Source: Phycisphaerae bacterium (GTDB lineage Bacteria; Planctomycetota; Phycisphaerae; Phycisphaerales; SM1A02). Taken from it: a stretch of DNA of 50,024 nt. The stretch spans positions 1 through 50,024 of the forward strand of contig PBAY01000042.1 in the NCBI GenBank assembly GCA_002717655.1, written 5' to 3'. The translations under genes were made by a program, and so were the position numbers. Shown here piece after piece: positions 42,865 to 50,024 of the stretch (within the stretch, counting starts at the first letter, position 1; each line of letters starts with the position of its first letter). The notes under the pieces are model-generated. The model worked only from the letters and a program-made list of their open reading frames with translations, made no database searches and was not told the origin of the DNA.

Positions 42865-44937
42865 TCACTCTGGCTGCTTGCGAGGCATTGCCTTCCAGGC
42901 CAATGCCAGACAGACGAACAGGAAGAGTACCCCACCGGCCCATGAAACGGGGAAGATACTGCCTTCACCACCCCCGATTGCCAGCGGATTACTGCCTTCA
43001 GCCAGTACCAGCGGGATCGCAAGCAGGATGCCAAGAATGGCTTCTCCGGTAATCAGACCGGCAGCCATCAGCAAGCCCTTGCGTTCGCCAGACTCCCTCA
43101 GCTGCAGCATGTCCGCGGAATACTCACCTTCCATCTGCTCCACATTCTTGTGTCGCCCATGAAGGAGCCAGTGAATGATGCCTCCGACCAGAATAGGACC
43201 TGCCAGTTCCAGTGGAAGATAGACACCCACTGCAACCGCCAGAACCGGTGTACGGAATCTCGCACGCCTGGACTCGAGAATCAGATCAAGGATGATGATC
43301 AGTCCAGCAAGTCCCATCCCGATGAAGACCATGTTCCAGGGAAGCCCCTTGCCGAAGACACCTTCTGCAACTGAAGCCATCAGTGATGCCTGAGGAGCCT
43401 CCAGAGGGGTCTGATCCGCAACCGTGACGGTTCCGATACCGTAGGCCTGCAGGAGCAGATTCAGCACGGGCGCCATGACTGCCGCTGCAGCAACAACACC
43501 CACCACCTGCATCACCTGCATTTTCCATGGGGTTGCACCAAGAATATGACCTGACTTGAGATCCTGCAGATTGTCTCCGCCGATGGCTGCGGCACAACAG
43601 ACCACTGCGCCGATCAGAATGGCCGCCACTGGCCCACCAGGAGCAACCATGCCAACACCGAGCAACAGGAATGAACTTGCCAGCAAGGTGGCGATCGTCA
43701 CACCGGAAATCGGATTGTTGGAAGAACCGACCAGGCCAGCCATGTAACCGGCAACTGCAGAGAACAGGAAACCTGCAACCAACATGATGACCGCCATGAA
43801 GGCCGCGATCCACCACAGCCCCGTGACCATTCCAAAGATGACGAACAGTGGAACCGTGGAAAGCATCAGCAGGAAACCAACCCACTGCATCGGAAAATCA
43901 ATTTCGGTACGTTCGACACTTCCCGCTTCGTTGCGCCGCTTGCTGTAGGCCATGAAACCAGCACTGATGCCTCTGATGAGGCTGGGAAACAGTCGAACCA
44001 GTGCCCAGATGCCGCCAACGACCATGGCACCGACACCGAGATAGCGGGTCTGCTTGCTCCAGATCGTATAAGCCCAGTCTTCAGCCCCTACGGGCTTGCC
44101 GATCAACTCGGAATCAGCGGCCACACTGAATTGGTTCCAGGCAGCGGCACCTTGAACATGTTCATAGACCGGCCAACCCTGCATGTCTGAAATGATTGGA
44201 ATGGCGATATACCAGTTGACCGCGCCGCCGAAGAAGACCAGGACGGCGATATTGAGACCGACGATGTAGCCGACACCAAGAAGCGCCGGCGACAGGTTGC
44301 TGCCGAAGTAGAGAATTGAATCCCCGATCCTTTGGGCACCTTCAAAGACTCCTGTCCAGATCTTGAATCCAGAATCACCGATCTTGAAGATGGCTCCAAG
44401 CAGACCACCGAAGGCAATCGCTGCAATCGAACCTTTGACACCCTTTTCGCCCGCCTTGAGAAGTTCCGCCGTTGCAATACCTTCAGGGAACTTCAGCTTC
44501 GCATCGACCACGAGTGCGCGACGAAGCGGAATGGTGAACAGGACTCCGAGGATGCCACCCACACCAGCGATGATGGTGGTCTGGAACCAGTTGAAGGTCG
44601 TCCATCCGCCCATGAGGATCAGCGCCGGAAAGGTGAAGATCACACCTGCAGCGAGAGATTCACCTGCAGAAGCGCAGGTCTGAACCATATTGTTCTCGAG
44701 AATATTCCGATGACGAAAGAATCTCAGGACAGCAAGCGAGATGACTGCTGCGGGAATGGACGCTGAAACCGTCATGCCGGCCTTCAGGCCAAGATAGGCA
44801 TTGGCTGCACTCAGCAGAATGGAAAGAAGGATCCCGAGGATCACGGCCTTGATGGTCAGTTCAGGGATTAACTTCGCTGCCGGGACATAGGGAGCATCAG
44901 AAACCGTCGAGTCGTTTTTCACTTGATTCTCACTCAT
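42865..44937 (-). CDS. OPT-family oligopeptide (or metal-chelate) transporter
   Basis: This 690-residue multi-pass protein has about fifteen hydrophobic segments and the OPT family pattern of Gly-rich helices (NAYLGLKAGMTVSASIPAAV near the start, VGSSNNPISGVTI in the middle). Bacterial OPT proteins import peptides or peptide-like chelates. Start chosen at ATG 44937, which overlaps the asparaginase stop (ATGA); an earlier ATG at 44952 is possible but lies inside the upstream gene. It forms an operon with the upstream asparaginase-domain protein and thioredoxin-domain protein and is close to the POT gene. Confidence 0.9.
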   Translation of the reverse strand: MSENQVKNDSTVSDAPYVPAAKLIPELTIKAVILGILLSILLSAANAYLGLKAGMTVSASIPAAVISLAVLRFFRHRNILENNMVQTCASAGESLAAGVIFTFPALILMGGWTTFNWFQTTIIAGVGGILGVLFTIPLRRALVVDAKLKFPEGIATAELLKAGEKGVKGSIAAIAFGGLLGAIFKIGDSGFKIWTGVFEGAQRIGDSILYFGSNLSPALLGVGYIVGLNIAVLVFFGGAVNWYIAIPIISDMQGWPVYEHVQGAAAWNQFSVAADSELIGKPVGAEDWAYTIWSKQTRYLGVGAMVVGGIWALVRLFPSLIRGISAGFMAYSKRRNEAGSVERTEIDFPMQWVGFLLMLSTVPLFVIFGMVTGLWWIAAFMAVIMLVAGFLFSAVAGYMAGLVGSSNNPISGVTIATLLASSFLLLGVGMVAPGGPVAAILIGAVVCCAAAIGGDNLQDLKSGHILGATPWKMQVMQVVGVVAAAAVMAPVLNLLLQAYGIGTVTVADQTPLEAPQASLMASVAEGVFGKGLPWNMVFIGMGLAGLIIILDLILESRRARFRTPVLAVAVGVYLPLELAGPILVGGIIHWLLHGRHKNVEQMEGEYSADMLQLRESGERKGLLMAAGLITGEAILGILLAIPLVLAEGSNPLAIGGGEGSIFPVSWAGGVLFLFVCLALAWKAMPRKQPE

Positions 44938-45524
44938 GATGTGCTCGAGCATTCCTCTTCTTGATCCACGATGGATGGTTCCGCCAGTTCTTCAGCCATC
45001 ACGAATCGGAGATTCTTCCGATCCTTGATGACGCCTGGAAATCTGAGAATTCGACTGTGCATGCAGACATAGACACCCGCTTCAAGCAACTGGACTGCCA
45101 GAAGCGACTCGGTAAGATTCTGCTGTGCATCACTGTCACGCATGACCCACGGACGCATGGATCCCGTGAGAACCACGGGAACCCTGAGCCCCTGCCCTGC
45201 CAGTTCATGGATCGCTTCACCGGTATTGGCCAATCGATCCGTGCCATGGACGATCACGACACCATCACATCGAGACGCCTGTTCAATGGCAGCTTCGGCG
45301 ATCTTTTGATGATCCTCAGACGTCATGTCAAGACTGTCTTTCGACATCACAGGGATACGTTCCAGCTGAACTGCTTCCAGAACAAGCTCTCCTAGCAGAT
45401 GGTCCAGCACACTGGAGACATTGTGCAGCTTCCCTTGATGGGCATCGTAGGTCTTCTCAATCGTCCCGCCTGTGGTCAACAGGCCGATACGAAAGGTTCC
45501 TGAATGTTCACGTCCTGCCGTCAT
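44934..45524 (-). CDS. Small asparaginase-domain protein
   Basis: The 196-residue protein keeps the N-terminal catalytic domain of type I/II L-asparaginase: [12 protein letters not shown] with the nucleophile Thr, and [13 protein letters not shown] with the second Thr-Asp pair. [10 protein letters not shown] follows as in the family. The C-terminal domain of full asparaginases (about 330 residues) is absent, as in a known class of short asparaginase-domain proteins, so truncation is not implied. Hydrolysis of asparagine or a related amide is likely. It overlaps both neighbours by 4 bases. Placement with two peptide importers suggests use of imported peptides and amino acids as nitrogen. Confidence 0.85.
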   Translation of the reverse strand: MTAGREHSGTFRIGLLTTGGTIEKTYDAHQGKLHNVSSVLDHLLGELVLEAVQLERIPVMSKDSLDMTSEDHQKIAEAAIEQASRCDGVVIVHGTDRLANTGEAIHELAGQGLRVPVVLTGSMRPWVMRDSDAQQNLTESLLAVQLLEAGVYVCMHSRILRFPGVIKDRKNLRFVMAEELAEPSIVDQEEECSSTS

Positions 45525-47983
45525 TGGTTGTCCAACATCTCGATGGTCAATGGAATTCTCTGACTTCGTGGCTGCTCACAGACCTCATCATTGCAGGCCT
45601 GCCAGGTGATCATGATGCGAGCCATCGCCTCGACCTCACCTGAGGCAGTGATCTGCATGGGAATTCGCAACACACCGTCATAGGCGGTGACCTTGCCAGC
45701 AGCACCTTCATAAGGAACGGCCTCAGGCCACTTCGCCTCGATCTGGATATTCGGATCCAGTGAAGCCACCGACATTCCTACCGCAAAGGGATCTTCCTGA
45801 TTCGGCGCCGTCAGATGCCATCCCTTCTCGATCTCAAGCACGACCATGATCTCTGTAGGTTTGCCTGAATTGAGTTGAATGCTTCCTGGATCAACCGACA
45901 ACGTGACGCGACCTGCTTCGATCTCTTCCCGGTCCACAAGATCCTTCATCAACTCCGGATGACGTGCCAGGACACGAGCGAGCGCCTGTGTCGATTTCGA
46001 GGCACTGTTTGGCGACCTCTGGATGGACCAGCTTGCAGATGCAATGGCGTCGCGAATATCCCGGTCGAGTTCATCGGTCTGACACGCCTCCTTGAGCCTG
46101 ACCAGATCCATGAGCATCGTCCCGCTTCCTGAAGGCAATGCCCCGTCATACAGATTACGGCCACGAACAAGAAGATCCGTCTGGCCATCCCTTGTATCGA
46201 ACCAACCCCCGGTGTCGTTATCCCAGAAATCAGCTCTTGCCTGATCCATCAGATGCCGAGCGAATTCAAGCCACCGCTCTTCTCCCGTCGCCTCATGGAG
46301 GCTCAGAAGGCCACGGATCAATAATGCATAGTCCTCCAGAAACGCCTTGATCTTCACCTGACCATCTCGGGCTGTTCGCTGGAGTCCCTCTTCAGCAGAC
46401 CACATGCGATCATGAATCCAATCCGCCGCGCGAGCAGCGGCTTGGATGTAACGGTCATCCTCAACCACTCGACCGACATCTGCCAACCCGCCAATCATCA
46501 GTCCATTCCAGCCCACGATGATCTTGTCATCTGTCAGGGGTTGATCACGCGTACAACGTTCCTTCAACAGGATCGAACGAGCCCGCTCCAGCTTGTTTCT
46601 CATCAACTCTTCCTGAGTAAGACCATTGGCTTTGGCCAGCTCATCAGGGCGTTGCGTCAGGTAAAGAACATTCTTCGCGGGTTCATGCAGGTGATGCGGA
46701 TCCTGGAAATTGGTCCCCTGATCAAGACCATAGACCCGGGTCACCAGATCGATATCAGACGACTCGACTCCGGCCTCGCCAAGTACCTGACGAACCTGCT
46801 GCTCCGTCCACAGATAGGATTCACCCTCTCTGGCATTCGACTCGGCATCCTGCGCGGAATAGAACGCTCCACCCTCAGCGGTCATCTCTCGCAGTACGTA
46901 ATCGACGATTTCTCTTGCAATGTCGCAGTAGTAGGGATCACCGGTACGAGCACAAGCCTCGGCATAGACCGAAGCAAGCATTCCATTGTCGTACAACATC
47001 TTCTCGAAATGAGGCACCAACCACTTTTCATCGGTGCTGTAACGATGAAATCCACCACCGACCTGATCATACATGCCGCCCATGGCCATCTGGTCCAGCG
47101 TATGCAGGATCGAAGCACGCACCTCAGGAACCTTCCACCCGGTATCCATGAGGAATTCCAACGTCACAGGCATTGGAAACTTCGGTGCTCCACCATAACC
47201 AGCATGCTTCTGGTCATATCGGGACATCAACTCTGAAACGCCCTCATCGATCTGCAACTGCCCCACTGGAACAGCTGCTGGCCGCCGGGCCATCTGTTGA
47301 CCGATGGCATCAGCAACTTTCATGGCCTGATCAAGCACAAGTTGTTGCTGCACTCCCCAGGCTTCATTGAGACTGGCAGCAAGTGAAAGGAACCCGGGAC
47401 GATTCCCCTGATCCTTCGGTGGAAAATAGGTTCCTCCGAAGAATGGCCTCAGACCTTCTGGCTCCAGAAAGACCGACATGGGCCATCCGCCCTGCCTCGT
47501 CATCAACTGGACCGCTGTCATGTAGACGTCATCAACATCAGGCCGCTCCTCGCGATCGACCTTGATATTGATGAAATGCTCATTCATGAATGCTGCAATT
47601 TCAGGATTTTCAAATGACTCCCGCTCCATGACATGACACCAGTAGCAGGTGGAATATCCAACGCTCAGAAAGATCGGCTTGTTCTCCAGACGAGCTTTCT
47701 GAAATGCCTCCTCACCCCATGGGTACCAGTCCATGGGGTTGTAGGCATGCTGAAGCAGATAAGGACTTGTTTCATCAATCAAACGATTGGGTTCACCCTT
47801 GTGGTGCTTCGCTGTGTTTGGTGTACTTTCCTTTGCCGTCACCTGATCCACCTCTCTGGCCTCAGCCTCACTGGCAACAGACTGATCACCCAACGCCGAT
47901 CCACCCTGACACGTGATCAGGATCCCGATGGAGATGGCCATCAAACCACTTTCGAGAGGTTGCGCTGGAAATATCACGCTCAT
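45521..47983 (-). CDS. YyaL-type thioredoxin-domain protein with DsbD-like C-terminal domain
   Basis: The 820-residue protein has an N-terminal hydrophobic export signal and then a DUF255 thioredoxin-like domain (~65-200, [17 protein letters not shown] and CYWCHVM). The long alpha/alpha six-barrel typical of YyaL/SSP411 proteins follows (~250-690, [11 protein letters not shown]). The C-terminal ~120 residues ([25 protein letters not shown]) resemble the N-terminal domain of DsbD. Most YyaL proteins are cytoplasmic and about 680 residues; this one has a signal and an added domain. A role in envelope redox or protein quality control is possible. The first gene of a four-gene run, divergent from the membrane protein at 48034 with about 50 bp between. 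Confidence 0.88.
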   Translation of the reverse strand: MSVIFPAQPLESGLMAISIGILITCQGGSALGDQSVASEAEAREVDQVTAKESTPNTAKHHKGEPNRLIDETSPYLLQHAYNPMDWYPWGEEAFQKARLENKPIFLSVGYSTCYWCHVMERESFENPEIAAFMNEHFINIKVDREERPDVDDVYMTAVQLMTRQGGWPMSVFLEPEGLRPFFGGTYFPPKDQGNRPGFLSLAASLNEAWGVQQQLVLDQAMKVADAIGQQMARRPAAVPVGQLQIDEGVSELMSRYDQKHAGYGGAPKFPMPVTLEFLMDTGWKVPEVRASILHTLDQMAMGGMYDQVGGGFHRYSTDEKWLVPHFEKMLYDNGMLASVYAEACARTGDPYYCDIAREIVDYVLREMTAEGGAFYSAQDAESNAREGESYLWTEQQVRQVLGEAGVESSDIDLVTRVYGLDQGTNFQDPHHLHEPAKNVLYLTQRPDELAKANGLTQEELMRNKLERARSILLKERCTRDQPLTDDKIIVGWNGLMIGGLADVGRVVEDDRYIQAAARAADWIHDRMWSAEEGLQRTARDGQVKIKAFLEDYALLIRGLLSLHEATGEERWLEFARHLMDQARADFWDNDTGGWFDTRDGQTDLLVRGRNLYDGALPSGSGTMLMDLVRLKEACQTDELDRDIRDAIASASWSIQRSPNSASKSTQALARVLARHPELMKDLVDREEIEAGRVTLSVDPGSIQLNSGKPTEIMVVLEIEKGWHLTAPNQEDPFAVGMSVASLDPNIQIEAKWPEAVPYEGAAGKVTAYDGVLRIPMQITASGEVEAMARIMITWQACNDEVCEQPRSQRIPLTIEMLDNQ

Positions 47984-48033
47984 AGGCCCATGCTAACCGC
48001 ACCGGGGCGAGATTTGACCGATACTGGATACCA

Positions 48034-48801
48034 ATGGATCAACCACTCACAGGCATCGCACTGGAATCAGAGATCTGGCTCATTCTGGCCGGAGTCTCCG
48101 GAGCCATGCTGCTGCTCATTGGCGGGCGGATCATCAATCTCGGGCTCCTGCTTGGAGGCCTTGCCGCTGGGTCTCTGGCTGGCTGGCTGATCTGGCTGAC
48201 ACTTGAACTCCCCATGCCTGGCTGGGTGGCCTTGGGCCTTGGAGCGCTGGTGGCCCTGGTCCTCTCGCTCATCCTTGTAAGACTGGCCGCAGCCGTGCTC
48301 TTCGGTGTGATATTGGCGAGCTTCCTGTGCGGGATGGTGATGACCGTTGCCAGCTTTGATGGAGAACTCGATCAACGGCCGATTCCCGTGCCAACCATGG
48401 TTGCCGATCTTGTATCGATTGAATTGCCAGCTGATACCCCGGCTGATCAAGCTGCTGCTGCTGAGATGATCCGTGCGAAGATACAAGCCAGCTGGGAAGA
48501 TCTGAAGCAGGTCTGGGCCGCCGTGGCTGCCGAGTACAAGCTTGCCTTGATCATCGCCTCCCTTTCAGGGCTGGCACTTGGGTTGTTGATCGGCGCCATT
48601 GCACTGCAATTCAGCCTTCCGGCTATCGCATCGCTCTGGGGAGGGCTTCTTGTTCTTGCCTCCCTGATCGGTCTGTTCGGAACCAATGAAGGTCCATGGC
48701 AATCAAATCTCGCCATGATGACCGCATGGGGCGTGCTCTCAGCTGTCGGATGGTCCATTCAACGGACCAAGCCTGGAAAGTCGGCTGTCGAAGGTGATTG
48801 A
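48034..48801 (+). CDS. Polytopic membrane protein of unknown function
   Basis: The 255-residue protein has about seven membrane segments, four in the N-terminal half (GVSGAMLLLIGGRI onward) and three in the C-terminal half, separated by a polar loop (~115-165). The arrangement of Gly-rich short helices resembles TMEM198/DUF4203-type small membrane proteins, but I would not assign a function. Its 3' end overlaps the convergent nuoN 3' end by 63 bp. Confidence 0.75.
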   Translation: MDQPLTGIALESEIWLILAGVSGAMLLLIGGRIINLGLLLGGLAAGSLAGWLIWLTLELPMPGWVALGLGALVALVLSLILVRLAAAVLFGVILASFLCGMVMTVASFDGELDQRPIPVPTMVADLVSIELPADTPADQAAAAEMIRAKIQASWEDLKQVWAAVAAEYKLALIIASLSGLALGLLIGAIALQFSLPAIASLWGGLLVLASLIGLFGTNEGPWQSNLAMMTAWGVLSAVGWSIQRTKPGKSAVEGD

Positions 48802-50024
48802 ATCCTTCGGTTCAGCCTGATCCAGACTCGATGTTGCTGATGGCGCAAAGCCTGTTCGAGCCGAGGTACTGGACTGCACCACAAGCCATGACAGGAAGAT
48901 CGGCAGAATCAGCGCACTCAAGGTCAGGATAAGACAGGCCAGCCGAGGGCCGCCACTCGGACCCCGCTCAACAGACTCGCTTCGCGCAGTAGGCGCTGCC
49001 ATGATCGGAACAGCTACCAGCCTGAGGTAATACCAGCCACTGATGGCACTGTTTACGGCTGCGATGATGACCAGCACGTACTGGCCGGTCTGAATGGCAG
49101 CGATGAACAGCAGCAACTTGCCCCAGAATCCAAGCAAAGGCGGGAAGCCAAGAAGCGAACCTGATGAAACGGCCAGTGCTGCGGCCATGATTGGATGCCG
49201 CTGCCTCAGTCCTGCCAGATCATCAATCGTCTCAAGTTCCTGCCCTTGTCGCTCCAGACCACTCAACACTCCGAAGACCGCCGTATTGCTGATCCCGTAA
49301 GCGAGGAGATAGAAAAGAACCGCGGTATAACCCAGACCAGGACCCGCGATGATCCCGATCAAGAGATAACCACTGTGAGCAATCGAACTGTAGGCCAGCA
49401 TTCGCTTGACCGAACGCTGCAGGAGTGCTCCGATGTTTCCGAGTGTCATCGTCAACACTGCAACCACCCAGAGCATGATCAGGATTGGATAGGGAAGCTG
49501 CGGGGCCAACTCGCTGACTCCAGCGGCTGACAACAGCACCATGATGGCAAGTACGCCTGCCGCTTTGGGCACGAAGCCCAGAAATGCCGTGACAGGAGCC
49601 GCGGCACCTTCATAGACATCCGCCGCATAGAGATGCAGAGGAGCAGCCGCCAGTTTGTAGCAGATGCCAAACAGTGAGAGGATCAAGCCAAGAATGGCCA
49701 GTACGCTCAGACCATCACCTGTAGCCTGATCGATCAACACCCTTCGCATCGGCTCGAACTCAACTGTTCCCGTGGCGGCATACAGCATCGCGAAGCCATA
49801 GAGGAACAGGGCTGCAGACATCGCACCAAGGAAGAAATACTTCATGGCTGATTCCTGAGCGATCCTTGAACTTCGACTCATGGCCACCAACACGTAGGTC
49901 GGCAACGATGTGAGCTCAAGCGCCAGAAACAGCCAGATCAGATCTCGTGCAGTGCAGACCAGCAAGAGTCCAGCAAGACTCAACATCATGAAGGCGTAGT
50001 ACTCACCTCCACTCGCTCGAAGCG
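48739..50024 (-). CDS. nuoN: NADH-quinone oxidoreductase subunit N, 3' part
   Basis: NuoN is one of the three antiporter-like proton-pumping membrane subunits of respiratory complex I. Visible are GEYYAFMML at the right edge, LIWLFLALELTSLPTYVL, KYFFLGAMSAALFLYGFAML, the proton-path Lys region YKLAAAPLHLYAADVYEG, and VKRMLAYSSIAHSGYLL. The gene begins beyond the window: the frame is still open at 50024 and the peptide there is in mid-domain. The C-terminal ~60 residues are Ser/Pro-rich and lie in the overlap with the convergent gene. Other nuo genes probably lie just outside to the right. Confidence 0.93.
   Translation of the reverse strand, partial: LRASGGEYYAFMMLSLAGLLLVCTARDLIWLFLALELTSLPTYVLVAMSRSSRIAQESAMKYFFLGAMSAALFLYGFAMLYAATGTVEFEPMRRVLIDQATGDGLSVLAILGLILSLFGICYKLAAAPLHLYAADVYEGAAAPVTAFLGFVPKAAGVLAIMVLLSAAGVSELAPQLPYPILIMLWVVAVLTMTLGNIGALLQRSVKRMLAYSSIAHSGYLLIGIIAGPGLGYTAVLFYLLAYGISNTAVFGVLSGLERQGQELETIDDLAGLRQRHPIMAAALAVSSGSLLGFPPLLGFWGKLLLFIAAIQTGQYVLVIIAAVNSAISGWYYLRLVAVPIMAAPTARSESVERGPSGGPRLACLILTLSALILPIFLSWLVVQSSTSARTGFAPSATSSLDQAEPKDSITFDSRLSRLGPLNGPSDS

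Noticed and set aside
44934..45524. Asparaginase thought to be truncated
   Set aside because: Short asparaginase-domain proteins of this size are a known class and both catalytic motifs are intact; the ends overlap neighbours cleanly.
1..50024. Mobile elements, prophage or CRISPR
   Set aside because: No transposase, integrase, terminal inverted repeats, or regularly spaced repeat array was seen in the translated or raw sequence.

Overview
The window looks like the chromosome of a planctomycete, most likely class Phycisphaerae. The reasons are a 23S rRNA gene that is not linked to a 16S gene, a secreted protein ending in dockerin-like DxDxxG repeats with a terminal Trp-Gly-Asp-Cys, Gly/Pro-rich planctomycete-style secretion proteins, and the overall family content. 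The lineage is inferred from gene content and was not tested by a search. I see no prophage, insertion sequence, CRISPR array or tRNA.

Layout: (1) 1-700, minus strand: the 5' end of a 23S rRNA gene with its own promoter and boxA-like antitermination site, preceded by a rho-independent terminator. (2) 752-6353, minus strand: a three-gene operon led by a PilM-type actin-like protein fused to a PilN-like segment, then two single-pass membrane proteins with low-complexity linkers. It looks like an inner-membrane assembly platform and has no secretin, ATPase or pilin beside it. (3) 6.6-9.5 kb: MtaB-type tRNA methylthiotransferase, a four-repeat S1 protein and a tiny lipoprotein. (4) 9.6-15.7 kb: a secreted dockerin-like protein, an unknown protein, pdxA, glycyl-tRNA synthetase, a structured 468-bp intergenic region and a small flavoprotein. 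(5) 15.9-19.5 kb, minus: cobalamin-dependent methionine synthase cut by an in-frame TAA into a homocysteine half and a folate/B12/activation half, with a promoter that predicts a leaderless mRNA. (6) 19.6-24.8 kb: an envelope protein with an ABC-2 exporter, an MFS transporter and an orphan CoA-transferase alpha subunit.

(7) 25.0-41.2 kb, plus: the centrepiece, a type II secretion (T2SS) locus read as one run: secreted coiled-coil protein, gspE, gspF, gspG, gspH, gspI, gspJ, gspK, GspL-like, GspM-like, a GspC-position protein, gspD secretin and a lipoprotein. Most junctions overlap by 1-4 bases. GspE powers assembly, GspF/L/M form the platform, GspG-K the pseudopilus and GspD the outer-membrane channel. 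No prepilin peptidase (GspO) is present. (8) 41.2-48.0 kb, minus: a POT-family peptide transporter, an OPT-family transporter, a small asparaginase-domain protein and a YyaL-type thioredoxin-domain protein with a DsbD-like tail. The last three overlap in one operon. (9) 48.0-50.0 kb: a membrane protein and the 3' part of nuoN, which runs off the right edge.

The most novel-looking material is the PilM-PilN fusion operon with its two unnamed partners, and its coexistence with a separate T2SS platform about 20 kb away.
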